In this document: one piece after another, positions 34,947-46,325 of the stretch
Layout: every line of letters begins with the position of its first letter
Numbering within the stretch: the first letter of the stretch is position 1
DNA from: Clostridium cibarium
GTDB lineage: Bacteria > Bacillota > Clostridia > Clostridiales > Clostridiaceae
Length of the DNA: 64,000 nt
Assembly (NCBI RefSeq): GCF_014836335.1
Contig: NZ_JACSRA010000018.1
Location: 23,995 to 87,994, forward strand
Reading direction: 5' to 3'
Program-made: the position numbers and the translations under genes
Notes under the pieces: model-generated
The model's input: the letters and a program-made list of their open reading frames with translations, nothing else
Database searches by the model: none
What the model was told of the DNA's origin: nothing

Positions 34947-35279
34947 TTAACTCCATATTCCAGTCCTATATTTCTTTTGTGTCTTAACAAATTTAATTAT
35001 ACTTATAACAACGCCTACCATATATACTATAGCTCCAACAACTTTATAATTTTCATTATTAAGTAGCCCTAATATTCCTAATATCATCATTGTGGTTCCC
35101 ATTATAATATATGCTTTTCCAATAGATTCTGTATATCCTTTTACGTCTTCTTTCTTAACATTTCTATTATTATAACCATTAATTAAAGTTATTTTTTGCT
35201 TTTTCCAAATTATCAATCCTATTAAACTAAATAAAAATCCCATTAATATAACTATAAAAGAAAAAGTACTACTTATCAT
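34947..35279 (-). CDS. DUF3784-type membrane protein
   Basis: A 110-residue protein with three hydrophobic helices (FIVILMGFLFSLIGLIIW, AYIIMGTTMMILGILGLL, VGAIVYMVGVVISIIKFV) and the family feature of a polar loop after the first helix (NVKKEDVKGYTESIGKAYI). AGGGTGAT lies upstream. Members of this family are uncharacterised and often lie near regulators. It is probably downstream of the now broken XRE gene. Confidence 0.7.
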   Translation of the reverse strand: MISSTFSFIVILMGFLFSLIGLIIWKKQKITLINGYNNRNVKKEDVKGYTESIGKAYIIMGTTMMILGILGLLNNENYKVVGAIVYMVGVVISIIKFVKTQKKYRTGIWS

Positions 35280-35406
35280 TTTTTATCACCCTGATCATCT
35301 TTCTTCTCATCTTGAAATTACTAACTACTACTATTATATAAAACAAGAATTATTTTGTATATATAACAAAATTGTACTACCTAACATTATAGCTAAACAT
35401 AGTTTT

Positions 35407-35640
35407 TTATTTTAAAAAATCACTTATATTAAGTCCTAATGCCATAGATATTCTATTTATTGTACTTATACTTGGATTACTCATTTTACCTCTTAAAAGC
35501 TTATAACAATAAGTGTTACTTACTCCACTTACCTTAGATAACTTGTAGGCTGTAATATTATTCTCCTTACAATATTTTTGTAAGTATTCTATTCCTTTTA
35601 TACTTAGTTCCCTCTTTCTTAATAAAATCCCATCCCCAAA
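35407..35640 (-). pseudogene. XRE-type regulator without a usable start
   Basis: The frame ILLRKRELSIKGIEYLQKYC, KENNITAYKLSKVSGVSNTY, CYKLLRGKMSNPSISTINRI, ending LGLNISDFLK, contains a full HTH. No ATG, GTG or TTG lies in frame before the HTH. An ATG at the expected place (GGGGATGGGATTTT) is one base out of frame; one extra G would give MGILLRKREL. So it is a single-base frameshift pseudogene or a sequence error. Confidence 0.6.
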
Positions 35641-35644
35641 GATT

Positions 35645-35832
35645 TTAAAACGGTAAGCAATAACTGCCTATGTATTTTCCTTTTTCAAAATCAACAATTA
35701 TATCATCTAATAAGAAAATTTTTATACTATCTTCTGATCCTGATATAAAATGCTCCAATGTAAACTCTTTATTCCTATCCCTAAATCTCATCCCATTGTC
35801 TACCTTTCTTTCATCGTTAGAATTCGTTAAAT
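35645..35832 (-). pseudogene. 3' gene remnant of unknown family
   Basis: Minus-strand frame without a start: NSNDERKVDNGMRFRDRNKE, FTLEHFISGSEDSIKIFLLD, DIIVDFEKGKYIGSYCLPF, stop. It ends just before the XRE remnant. Confidence 0.5.
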
Positions 35833-36211
35833 GCTGTCCTAAAAGGCGCCTTCAGTGTACTCAAGATATATCGGGTTATATCGAAGAAAGAAAGTTGAAC
35901 ATATGAAAGGCCAATCAAATCTATTCTCAAAATGAAATTGGCTAATGTCTATGTTTATCGGTAGATGCTGCGCATCAGGATGTATCGATAAATATAGGCT
36001 TAGTCATAATATTTGTACATTTAAACAATCAAGAAAAGGAGGGTGGGTGGGTTGTGTCCACCTCTTCCTGCCTCACGCATATTCCACCTTAATCCTCTTC
36101 TAAAAATATAAAAAGCATATATATAACAAATTAAAATAAGGTGGCCATCTAAAGCATCTTAAAATCTATAAAATCTTTACCTAATAAATAAAAGAATATA
36201 GAACAAACAAT

Positions 36212-36360
36212 TGCACCCCTGCGGGTACCTGAAAAAGGACTAGCTTAATCCCTAACAGTTCTTAATTCATAGCTGGCTTGAGCTTGTTGAAAGACAGATA
36301 GGAACTTAGAAATATAGGGTAATAGCCTGTACTTTTTCGGGTGCAGGTACCAGGTGCCCT
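36212..36360 (-). ncRNA. Candidate structured RNA element, copy B
   Basis: Inverted partner of 33249-33398. On the minus strand it runs from GGGCACCTGGTACCTG to CAGGTACCCGCAGGGGTGC, whose ends pair perfectly (GGTACCTG with CAGGTACC, GAAAAAG with CTTTTTC). Possible inner helices are ACAG/CTGT and CCCTA/TAGGG. Family not recognised. Confidence 0.55.
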
Positions 36361-36610
36361 ATTTCTTTTTATATGGTATATCTATAATAGCAGTATATAT
36401 AGATACATATATAAGACTATATAAAAATTATAGATATAATAAATAAAATTAACTAATCATTTAAGGTTTATTTGAAACTATATTAAATCAATTTTGTATA
36501 TTAGCCATAAGTGCAGCCTGCAGGCTGTTCTATTTTATTTTTTTACTTTGGACTAGTTTTATGTAATAGGAGCACATGTTAGGTTAACAAATAAAAACAA
36601 AGTTAGAGAA
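36361..36610. other. Region between the structured element and the CRISPR array
   Basis: AT-rich; contains the 14-base palindrome CAGCCTGCAGGCTG at 36514-36527, followed by TTCTATTTTATTTTTTT, a plausible plus-strand terminator. No gene. 35833-36211 is also gene-free and includes a fragment (CATCTAAAGCATCTTAAAAT, 36149) like 8569. Confidence 0.5.
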
Positions 36611-39600
36611 GTTCACATTCCTTATAGTTAATATAAAACTTGGAATATTAGAAACTGGAATATTAAAAGCATTTGGGTTCACATTCCTTATAGTTAATAT
36701 AAAACATAAAGCAAAGTTATTTGTATGTGGAGAAAATCATTGTTCACATTCCTTATAGTTAATATAAAACGTTCTGGAAATAGCCAATATTCAAAGGGAC
36801 TGTGTAGTTCACATTCCTTATAGTTAATATAAAACTGGCTTTAAGAGGAACTGGTAAGACTATTGTACTAGACTTCACATTCCTTATAGTTAATATAAAA
36901 CTCGTCAAAGGGAAGCCTTAAGTACAGTTTTGCCTATATTCACATTCCTTATAGTTAATATAAAACCTCCTTTAGTTAATCTGTTTGCTTCATCCATTAC
37001 TAATTCACATTCCTTATAGTTAATATAAAACATTCTCATTTAAACATTTCATAAAACAACCTCCTTAAATTCACATTCCTTATAGTTAATATAAAACTGA
37101 TGTAATGAATTAGCTGTTGCTCCAACTACGCTAAATTCACATTCCTTATAGTTAATATAAAACGCAAGAACTAAGGAAGGCTTAAAATCAGCAAAAGCAA
37201 TTCACATTCCTTATAGTTAATATAAAACCAGGATGTCCTTTACTAAGTTCATCAAGTATACTTTGATTCACATTCCTTATAGTTAATATAAAACCTGATA
37301 GTGCTTTCACTGTTCAAATAAACAAGAATAAATTCACATTCCTTATAGTTAATATAAAACTTAAAATTTAGTGAGGTGATTTTATGGGTTTTCTCGGATT
37401 CACATTCCTTATAGTTAATATAAAACTAAGGGTATGGGAAATTAGTAAAAACACTCACCACTATTCACATTCCTTATAGTTAATATAAAACACGGTTCAA
37501 AAACAACTGTAGATGGATTTACACAGTTATTCACATTCCTTATAGTTAATATAAAACGAAAAGATATTATAGAAGGAATTATAAAGGGGATAAAATTCAC
37601 ATTCCTTATAGTTAATATAAAACTGTATATATATCATTAAGTATACTTTCAGTTACCCAATTCACATTCCTTATAGTTAATATAAAACTCTATATCCTCA
37701 TAAACGCTTTTTTTACTACCGCTAATTCACATTCCTTATAGTTAATATAAAACTACTATGTTTTGGGAATCTAACGCATATGCAGACAAATTCACATTCC
37801 TTATAGTTAATATAAAACACTTATCAAACAAATTCAAAAGCAAGAGTAGTCGAAATTCACATTCCTTATAGTTAATATAAAACTTGAACTCGGTCATTTC
37901 TTCGTCCATATCATTGTCAATTCACATTCCTTATAGTTAATATAAAACCAGGTTTAAAAGATAAGAATGACAAAGAGATTTATGATTCACATTCCTTATA
38001 GTTAATATAAAACTGTTATTAGACTTAATTAATAGATATAGAAATCAAAATTCACATTCCTTATAGTTAATATAAAACCTTAGTAATATATTTGTTCCCC
38101 GGTAGTCTGCACTATTCACATTCCTTATAGTTAATATAAAACGTGTTGGACTTGCATATGCAATTAAGTATACAAAGAAATTCACATTCCTTATAGTTAA
38201 TATAAAACAAATTAGAATAAGAAGTGAAAATGAAAATAAATTAAATTCACATTCCTTATAGTTAATATAAAACAGATATTACAGCTACATCTATGAAAAC
38301 TTATATCCAATTCACATTCCTTATAGTTAATATAAAACGTATATTAATTTTAGTATTTCTGTTTACAATTGATAATTCACATTCCTTATAGTTAATATAA
38401 AACGTTATTTACTAATTTGCTTGTTGCATCACAAAATGAATTCACATTCCTTATAGTTAATATAAAACAAATCAATCCTTGATATGCATAGTGTCAACTT
38501 GTTATATTCACATTCCTTATAGTTAATATAAAACATGTACTGAATGATATAGAGCTAAAAAAGAAATCTATTCACATTCCTTATAGTTAATATAAAACTA
38601 AATCATCAATAAATGCTTGTACTAAATGTGTATCATTCACATTCCTTATAGTTAATATAAAACTTGTATTAATATAGTAGATAAAATTCCTGTGGCGATA
38701 ATTCACATTCCTTATAGTTAATATAAAACAAGACAGGCTAGAAGATATGCTTAGATTTTTGAAAGATTCACATTCCTTATAGTTAATATAAAACTAAATT
38801 AGATAGAGAAGGAAATCCAATCTTGCCAGAATTCACATTCCTTATAGTTAATATAAAACGAGCCACTTCCAGCACCACTAACATTGCCCACACTTACATT
38901 CACATTCCTTATAGTTAATATAAAACGCTCTAAAGCTAAACACACATGGTAATGAGGATGATAATTCACATTCCTTATAGTTAATATAAAACTCTCATCA
39001 TTAACTGATTTACTTGGAAGAATTGAAAAATTCACATTCCTTATAGTTAATATAAAACTAGATTCGGTTTTAGATGATATTGTCGTAGTGTCACAATTCA
39101 CATTCCTTATAGTTAATATAAAACGTTATAGATTGTAGAAAATCAACCTTGGAGTGGATTATTCACATTCCTTATAGTTAATATAAAACCTTCGCATCTA
39201 ACTCTACCACAACCGCCACCAAACGCATTCACATTCCTTATAGTTAATATAAAACACAATCTGCTCCTTCTTTGTCTTATGTAATTTTTACATTCACATT
39301 CCTTATAGTTAATATAAAACGATTCAATTCATTATAATGGATTAGGATATACAATATTATTCACATTCCTTATAGTTAATATAAAACAAAGAAGGTTAAT
39401 ACAAAAACAAATGAGACAACTGGATTCACATTCCTTATAGTTAATATAAAACACAGAAATAGACCGAGACAGCCAAGTTTTATTTTGTATTCACATTCCT
39501 TATAGTTAATATAAAACTATGCAGTAGCAGTTACTTACAGTGATATGTATTTGAATTCACATTCCTTATAGTTAATATAAAACTAGCAAGTATTATTAAA

Positions 39601-42141
39601 TTACTATCAAGCTTATAGATTCACATTCCTTATAGTTAATATAAAACATGTTATGGAAGAATGCGATAGAAGAATTAAGAAATAATTCACATTCCTTATA
39701 GTTAATATAAAACCTAAAGAAACAGCAGCAAAAATAAGAAAGTTAAGACAATTCACATTCCTTATAGTTAATATAAAACGAGTATGGATGATAGCAATTT
39801 TAATGCGGGATTGACTATTCACATTCCTTATAGTTAATATAAAACCTGGTATATAGAAGAAAGTGAGGAAGATTAAATGAATAATTCACATTCCTTATAG
39901 TTAATATAAAACAAGCATTTTCTTACCACGTGGAGGAGTTGGGGGAATAATTCACATTCCTTATAGTTAATATAAAACAGGCAAAATACAGCGGACATTG
40001 CAAACGTAATAAAAAATTCACATTCCTTATAGTTAATATAAAACATTTTGCTCGATTATCTATGCTACATTTCTGTAACTATTCACATTCCTTATAGTTA
40101 ATATAAAACTATGTTAGTAAGAGATATTAAAAATATTGATATACAAATTCACATTCCTTATAGTTAATATAAAACCGGTATTCAGAAGAGATATTTAGCA
40201 GCAGTAGGGAGAATTCACATTCCTTATAGTTAATATAAAACAATTGATAAAGAAAATTCAGAGGGCGCTTGATACCATATTCACATTCCTTATAGTTAAT
40301 ATAAAACAGAAATAATATTTGTAGCTGAAAAAGATATTCCATAATTCACATTCCTTATAGTTAATATAAAACCAAAAATTCAAACGTGCGCAAAGAGCAA
40401 GAAAACAAAATTCACATTCCTTATAGTTAATATAAAACATAATGAAGTTAGTGATAAGAAGATTGCCGTCTCAAATTCACATTCCTTATAGTTAATATAA
40501 AACTTTATCTGAATCTGTAAAAGGTTTTAGATATACTATATTCACATTCCTTATAGTTAATATAAAACTAAATGCTGGAATTTCATCCTGGAATAAATAA
40601 CTTATATTCACATTCCTTATAGTTAATATAAAACTGAAATAATAGGCATATCAGCACAGCCACAAGGAGAAATTCACATTCCTTATAGTTAATATAAAAC
40701 GTTGAACCCTGTTCCCGGCTCTTTCTTTCCGTAATTATTCACATTCCTTATAGTTAATATAAAACAAACGACCCTAGACAAATGGAAAATGCTATAAATA
40801 AATTCACATTCCTTATAGTTAATATAAAACTTACTGATACTGCTATTAATTTGATGAATATAAATGTATTCACATTCCTTATAGTTAATATAAAACTTTC
40901 TGAATAATTCACAATGTCTACTTTCCCAACTTGATTCACATTCCTTATAGTTAATATAAAACCCTTCTAGTCCTAGCGGGCCTGTAATGATTAGTCCTAA
41001 TTCACATTCCTTATAGTTAATATAAAACATTTTACATCGTAGATGAAGAAATGGACGGTGTGGAATTCACATTCCTTATAGTTAATATAAAACCCGGGAT
41101 TGCTAGTGCAACGTTTGACATTTTGGACAATTCACATTCCTTATAGTTAATATAAAACTGAACCAATCTTTATAAATTTATTATCAAAACTATTATTCAC
41201 ATTCCTTATAGTTAATATAAAACTATCATACCCCAAAACGTATATTATTTTTTCTCCATTATTCACATTCCTTATAGTTAATATAAAACGTTGCTCCTCC
41301 ACCAGTAGGCGAAACAGCATCATCAAATTCACATTCCTTATAGTTAATATAAAACCCTTCCACCAACTTGTATATTTTCAACATTTGACTTAATTCACAT
41401 TCCTTATAGTTAATATAAAACTTGAGTTTTTATAGCTTCTGAATCTATGTTTGCTTTATTCACATTCCTTATAGTTAATATAAAACCATACTTATTAATA
41501 TTTGGACTATCCACCCATGGAGTATTCACATTCCTTATAGTTAATATAAAACGAGCTTTGTTGTTTTCTAAATCACTTAAGTAGCCTAATTCACATTCCT
41601 TATAGTTAATATAAAACTTTGCAAAAATAAACTAAAAGAATTTGGTATAGAAATATTCACATTCCTTATAGTTAATATAAAACTATTTTGGGATAAACGA
41701 CACTATTACCATTACCCTCTATTCACATTCCTTATAGTTAATATAAAACATATTGTTCTTTTTTAACTGGCTCATGTATATCCAAATTCACATTCCTTAT
41801 AGTTAATATAAAACTTGCAATTATCGTCATATTTGATATAATACTTTTCGGATTCACATTCCTTATAGTTAATATAAAACGCTTGTACTTTCTTCTCGCA
41901 CTCAATAAAATAATTTATTCACATTCCTTATAGTTAATATAAAACGTTAGACAACTGATAAACTCCACCACCTATATGGTTATTCACATTCCTTATAGTT
42001 AATATAAAACAAATAGAAGAAATACTAAATGATTTAATAATGAGAAATTCACATTCCTTATAGTTAATATAAAACCTAGTTTAAGTGCGTTCAATTCAGA
42101 CCAATTAGCAGAATTCACATTCCTTATAGTTAATATAAAAC
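36611..42141 (-). CRISPR. Type I-B CRISPR array, 85 repeats by manual count
   Basis: Repeats are 29 bases; on the minus (transcribed) strand they begin GTTTTATATTAACTATAAGG and end AATGTGAAT. I counted 85 repeats and 84 spacers of about 35-39 bases, period ~66. The 28-base core looks invariant. Only the last base of the repeat varies: the four repeats nearest 36611 end in GTGAAC and the fifth in GTGAAG, while the rest end in GTGAAT. Degeneracy at the left end marks it as the old end, so the leader is on the right next to cas2. The repeat is like those of other clostridial I-B systems. Cas6 cleavage would leave an AUGUGAAU-like tag. Confidence 0.97.
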
Positions 42142-42324
42142 CCCATTTCAATAGATGCTTCAAAGCCTTGTAAACTGGCACTTTAAGTGATTTAATTATA
42201 TCATAAGAATCATAATTTTGCAGTAAACCTCTAATGTAGAAATCCTTATTTCATATATTGCTGCCACTAACCCTTGATTTTGCTAGTTTTATGCTACTTC
42301 ATGCCAAAAGCTAATCTACTGCAA
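42142..42324 (-). promoter_or_regulatory. CRISPR leader with promoter
   Basis: AT-rich leader between cas2 and the first repeat. On the minus strand there is an extended -10 box TGATATAAT (TATAAT at 42195-42200), about 54 bases before the first repeat, with no good -35. Upstream is TTTACTGCAAAATTATGATT. Confidence 0.65.
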
Positions 42325-42588
42325 TTATAAAAATAATTCATCATAATTTTTTTCTTGTCCTACTACCTCTTTCTTTATATTATGTGAATTTTTCACTACA
42401 TATATATAGAGAGAATCCTCACTTATTACAAGTTTTTTATTTACTTCCGCTAAACATTTGTGTAACTTTCCCTCTGTTATCTCTCCCTCAAAAACAGAAT
42501 TTTGTGTCCACGTTAAAAATTGTTTTAATGTCTTCCTTACACGATTTACTCTTTTTTCACCAACATCATAGGTTAATATAACAAACAT
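42325..42588 (-). CDS. cas2: CRISPR-associated endoribonuclease-fold protein Cas2
   Basis: Eighty-seven residues with the ferredoxin-like Cas2 start MFVILTYDVGEKRVNRVRKT and the conserved TWTQNSVFEGEIT. It dimerises between Cas1 dimers in the spacer-integration complex. Starts 1 base after cas1 and is the last cas gene before the leader. Confidence 0.96.
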   Translation of the reverse strand: MFVILTYDVGEKRVNRVRKTLKQFLTWTQNSVFEGEITEGKLHKCLAEVNKKLVISEDSLYIYVVKNSHNIKKEVVGQEKNYDELFL

Positions 42589-42589
42589 A

Positions 42590-43573
42590 TTACCACCACG
42601 CTTTCAATGGTTTATATTCTTCATCTTCTACTACCGATTTTATTATCTTATAACATTCCAGCTTTATTAAGTTTCTATAAGATACCTTCCTATTAAGACT
42701 TCTATGCTTAACTGTAGTAGCTAATTTATTTTCAAATTCTCTAATAAACTTTTTCTTTCCTTCTTCATTTAAAAAGCACATTTCATTATTAATCTCAAAA
42801 TCACTTTTCTTAATCATATTTTTGTTAATCATTGAAAAAATGATACTATCAATTATTAATGGCTTGAAAATTTCTGAAATATCTAAACTTAAAGAAAATC
42901 TCTTAGTTGATGGTTCATGAAGATAACTTATGGTAGGATCTAATTGTGTTTTATATATTTCACCTAGAACTGCTGTATACATCAAACTATTACCGAAAGA
43001 AATCAGTGCATTAATTGGATTTTTAGGAGGTCTTTTTTCTCTCTTTTCCATATAAAAATCTTCTTTAACAAATGTATTAATAGCTTGATAATATGCTTTT
43101 CTTGCTCTACCTTCTGCTCCCATAATCTGTTGTATGGTTTTAGCTTCATTCATTATTTTTCTTTCTACTTCAATTACATTAATATACTCAGAAGTAACAT
43201 CTTTATGTCTTCTTAAATTTCTAAGCATATGATGATTAGCTGAATCAATAAAAGCTTTTGCCATTTCTATTCTTTGAGGGTATTCTAAATATACTCTTGA
43301 TTGATTTACTAAAACTAATCCAGATACATTTTTCTTTCTTGAATAATATGTTCCACTATAAAATCCATAATAGTTATAAATATTTATTAGAACGCTATAT
43401 TTAGATATATGATTTAAAAACTTTGTATTTAAATCAACCTCTCCAAATAGATGAATTCTTTCAACTTCTTCAATGAGGATTGCTTTTTTCTTCTCAGTTG
43501 AATCAATAAAATATATAGTATTATCTTTTCTTTTAATTCTTCCATCACTAAAAATATAATAGTCTCTTCCCAT
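42590..43573 (-). CDS. cas1: CRISPR-associated endonuclease Cas1
   Basis: About 327 residues. ATG at 43573 follows AAGGAGGAG; an upstream in-frame start would overlap the cas4 end. Conserved features: MGRDYYIFSDGRIKRKDNTI, VLINIYNYYGFYSG, the metal-site Glu in QIMGAEGRARKAYY, and HEPSTKRFSLSLDISEIFKP. It integrates new spacers with Cas2, helped by Cas4. Confidence 0.97.
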   Translation of the reverse strand: MGRDYYIFSDGRIKRKDNTIYFIDSTEKKKAILIEEVERIHLFGEVDLNTKFLNHISKYSVLINIYNYYGFYSGTYYSRKKNVSGLVLVNQSRVYLEYPQRIEMAKAFIDSANHHMLRNLRRHKDVTSEYINVIEVERKIMNEAKTIQQIMGAEGRARKAYYQAINTFVKEDFYMEKREKRPPKNPINALISFGNSLMYTAVLGEIYKTQLDPTISYLHEPSTKRFSLSLDISEIFKPLIIDSIIFSMINKNMIKKSDFEINNEMCFLNEEGKKKFIREFENKLATTVKHRSLNRKVSYRNLIKLECYKIIKSVVEDEEYKPLKAWW

Positions 43574-43575
43574 AA

Positions 43576-44091
43576 TTACTCCTCCTTTACAAAGCAATAC
43601 TCATAATATGAACATTTATTACAATAAGAATATTTTTCTGCCTTAGGAGGATATTTGCTATTTAACAAAGCTTTTATTTCAAAAAGTGCATCTTCAACTA
43701 ATTTCTCATTTTCTTTTGTTAACTCAACTTCTTCTACAGCTTTCTCTTTTACATAATTTAAAGTACCTTTACGTTCTATTCCTAGCCTTTTCAAGTAGTA
43801 TAAATAATATAAAAGCTGCATTTTGTCCGCATTTTTCATTCTACTTGTTATTTTAACTTCTTTTACATAATTATTATCAATAATATCCAGTCGTATCAAA
43901 TTATCTAATAATAACTCTTTTGTCTTAGCCTTCTTATAAGATTCTTCATGAACTATAGTTCCTTGAATTACCCTATCACTATTAGCTTCCATTGAAATCC
44001 CTTTATCAAAAAGCCATAACTTTCTTTTACATATAAAGAAGTAATCAACCTTTAAACCACTAACCTTAACATCTTCAAAATCAATAGACAT
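43576..44091 (-). CDS. cas4: CRISPR-associated Cas4 (RecB-like, Fe-S)
   Basis: A 171-residue RecB-family nuclease. DYFFICKRKLWLFDKG contains the first Cys, and the cluster CNKCSYYEYC near the end supplies three more for the Fe-S centre; GTIVHEESY carries a catalytic His. Cas4 trims prespacers and selects the PAM. It sits 2 bases before cas1. Confidence 0.95.
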   Translation of the reverse strand: MSIDFEDVKVSGLKVDYFFICKRKLWLFDKGISMEANSDRVIQGTIVHEESYKKAKTKELLLDNLIRLDIIDNNYVKEVKITSRMKNADKMQLLYYLYYLKRLGIERKGTLNYVKEKAVEEVELTKENEKLVEDALFEIKALLNSKYPPKAEKYSYCNKCSYYEYCFVKEE

Positions 44092-44102
44092 ATAATCACC
44101 TA

Positions 44103-46301
44103 CTAAAAGATATTTTCACTTAACTCACCTAAACATAATCCTTCGTCTGTTGTATATTTAGCATTAATTAAAAAAATTCCGTTCACCTTTTCTATTGGCC
44201 ATGCTTTAATGTTTTCATTAATCTTTTTATTTTTGTCTAACTTTTTTTTAGGAACACTTATGGTCAACTTATTTATTTTTTTAAATAATTTTGCTCTTTC
44301 TTCAAAATTACAAGATTCAATTGTTTCAAATAAGTCTATATTTTCGTTATATAATTCTTCTGGTATTACCCTAATTGTATCTATATCTCTTAGCATTTTT
44401 TGTGCTTCTGAGCTCTTAATTTCATAGGAAACTATATTCTCTAAAATATCACAAGCCTCTATAAATTTTTCATAAAACTTAGACCCTCTTAATAGCTCCT
44501 TTGAATATAGCTTATCAACTAATTCTACCTTAACATTTTCTTTTAAAATCTGTTCATCATATGGAAGTAATAATTCAATACTTTTATTAAATATCTCCTC
44601 ATCATAAATGCTGCCAAATCCAGAAACATTCTTTGTGTGTATAAGTATATTGGGATACTTTTCTGTAAACACTCTCTTTCTGAAGCATCTTCCGAATCTT
44701 TGAAATTGACTATCTAGAGTACTCATCTCTGTAAATAAATAATCAAAATCAACATCCAAAGAAGCCTCTACAATTTGTGTTGTTATCCATATACCAGATT
44801 CTTTATTTTCTTCATTTGTAAAATCCTTAATCTGCTCTTCCTTAATACTTCTATCCTTGTTATTGAATAAGGAATGTAATAGATTAATATTAATTTCTGT
44901 TTCTTCTTTTTCAACTCTTTTATAGTATTCAATAGCTTTATCTACTGTATTTACTATTACTAAAACCTTTTTTGTTTTTCCTATCTCAATTACCTTATCA
45001 ATAGAATCTATAATCTCTTTATCTTCAATTTTTATCCTATGTCTATCTTTATCTAATATAAACTTTTCTTCTTTAAACTTTATATTAAACTCCTCTAATT
45101 TTTCTTTATATATTCTTGGCAAAGTTGCCGTCATTATCATAAACTTTCCGCCTAAATCAGTTAATTGCTTTATTGCATAAAGTATTACAGCAACTATCTC
45201 TGGTGAGTACGCTTGTATTTCATCTATTACAACTTTTGAATAGGCTAATGTAGCTAAAACTTTTTCATATCCCTTATATTTAAATGGATATTTAAATATT
45301 TGATCTATAGTTGAAAAGCTAAGCTTCTTACTTAACAAAGCAGTTTCTTCATAACTTTTATAGGCATCTTCATATCCATGATCCTCCATATATTCAAGGG
45401 CTGATGAATGAAGAAGCCCTACACTATCATACCCAATATCACTTTTAACTCTAGAATATAGTGCATTTAAGCTAACTCTTAATGGTAAAGTAAAGAATCC
45501 TTTCTTATCATCAATCCATAATAAGGCACTTTCTGTTTTACCTATTCCTGTCGATGCTATTATCACTGTATTTGATTCTTTGTTTTCTATAGAAAATGTC
45601 TGAGGGCTTCTAAATTCCCATCCTTTAGCTTTAAAAAACTTCTTTGTACAGTTTCCTACACCATTTTTCTCTTCTTCCTCAACTAATACATGTGCAGATG
45701 CTGAATGATCTAACCTATGAATTAAGCCCTTTAGCATAACATATACTTTATATTTAGGCTCTTTTTCTTTTACTCTATATTTAAATCTAATAGAATCTGT
45801 ATATCTAGAAAATGTTTTTTCAATAGAATCTCCCATATGCTCATTTAAGGTTACAAGCTGTTTGTTTAATTCTTTTTGTACATATTCCTTTATTTCTGTA
45901 ATTTTTTCTTTGTCAATAATTATATCTCTTTCATGATGGTAGGCTATTGCTTGAAATATTATTCTTTTTAAATCTTCAGGGATTTGTTTTAATTCTTTAG
46001 TTGGTAAAAAAGCTGGTGACAGATAATTATGAATAATTTCTTCATGTTCTTCACAACTAATAGTTTTTTCACCTAATTTTTCTCTTAACTTATTCTGGAA
46101 TTGAAGATTAGACTTACCATAATCATGATACTTACAACATAACTTTAATAAATACCAAAAATACTCTGGATCTATTACATCCTTTAAAATTTCATCTATC
46201 TCACTTTTATAATTTTTCTTTAAATTTTCATATTCCTCAATCACATTGTCTGTGTGCTCTTTTATTGTTTCCACAGGATTGGTTTTTGCATAATAAATCA
46301 T
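44103..46301 (-). CDS. cas3: CRISPR-associated helicase/nuclease Cas3 (HD plus DExH)
   Basis: A 732-residue protein. The N-terminal HD nuclease domain shows CKYHDYGKSNLQFQNKL and AIAYHHERD. The helicase has Walker A IIASTGIGKTES (~255-266), Walker B VVIDEIQAYS, motif III MTATLPRIYK and the arginine-finger motif QRFGRCFRK. Cas3 is recruited by Cascade to degrade the target strand. The start lies 55 bases after cas5 with a perfect palindrome in between. Confidence 0.96.
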   Translation of the reverse strand: MIYYAKTNPVETIKEHTDNVIEEYENLKKNYKSEIDEILKDVIDPEYFWYLLKLCCKYHDYGKSNLQFQNKLREKLGEKTISCEEHEEIIHNYLSPAFLPTKELKQIPEDLKRIIFQAIAYHHERDIIIDKEKITEIKEYVQKELNKQLVTLNEHMGDSIEKTFSRYTDSIRFKYRVKEKEPKYKVYVMLKGLIHRLDHSASAHVLVEEEEKNGVGNCTKKFFKAKGWEFRSPQTFSIENKESNTVIIASTGIGKTESALLWIDDKKGFFTLPLRVSLNALYSRVKSDIGYDSVGLLHSSALEYMEDHGYEDAYKSYEETALLSKKLSFSTIDQIFKYPFKYKGYEKVLATLAYSKVVIDEIQAYSPEIVAVILYAIKQLTDLGGKFMIMTATLPRIYKEKLEEFNIKFKEEKFILDKDRHRIKIEDKEIIDSIDKVIEIGKTKKVLVIVNTVDKAIEYYKRVEKEETEININLLHSLFNNKDRSIKEEQIKDFTNEENKESGIWITTQIVEASLDVDFDYLFTEMSTLDSQFQRFGRCFRKRVFTEKYPNILIHTKNVSGFGSIYDEEIFNKSIELLLPYDEQILKENVKVELVDKLYSKELLRGSKFYEKFIEACDILENIVSYEIKSSEAQKMLRDIDTIRVIPEELYNENIDLFETIESCNFEERAKLFKKINKLTISVPKKKLDKNKKINENIKAWPIEKVNGIFLINAKYTTDEGLCLGELSENIF

Positions 46302-46325
46302 AATTCACCTCCATAGCTGCTTATT

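Noticed and set aside
38799..42181. Several 60-110 codon minus-strand frames with repeated FILTIRNVN or FYINYKECE
   Set aside because: They are translations of the CRISPR repeat in different frames; no ribosome sites and no coding pattern in the spacers.
42179..42210. Possible degenerate extra CRISPR repeat to the right of the last perfect repeat
   Set aside because: The match is poor and a TATAAT promoter box lies there, so it fits the leader better; the 37-39 bases next to the first repeat are taken as leader.
44209..44427. Plus-strand frames opposite cas3, cas8, the toxin and the SIR2-STAND gene
   Set aside because: They are antisense shadows of well-supported genes and lack ribosome sites.
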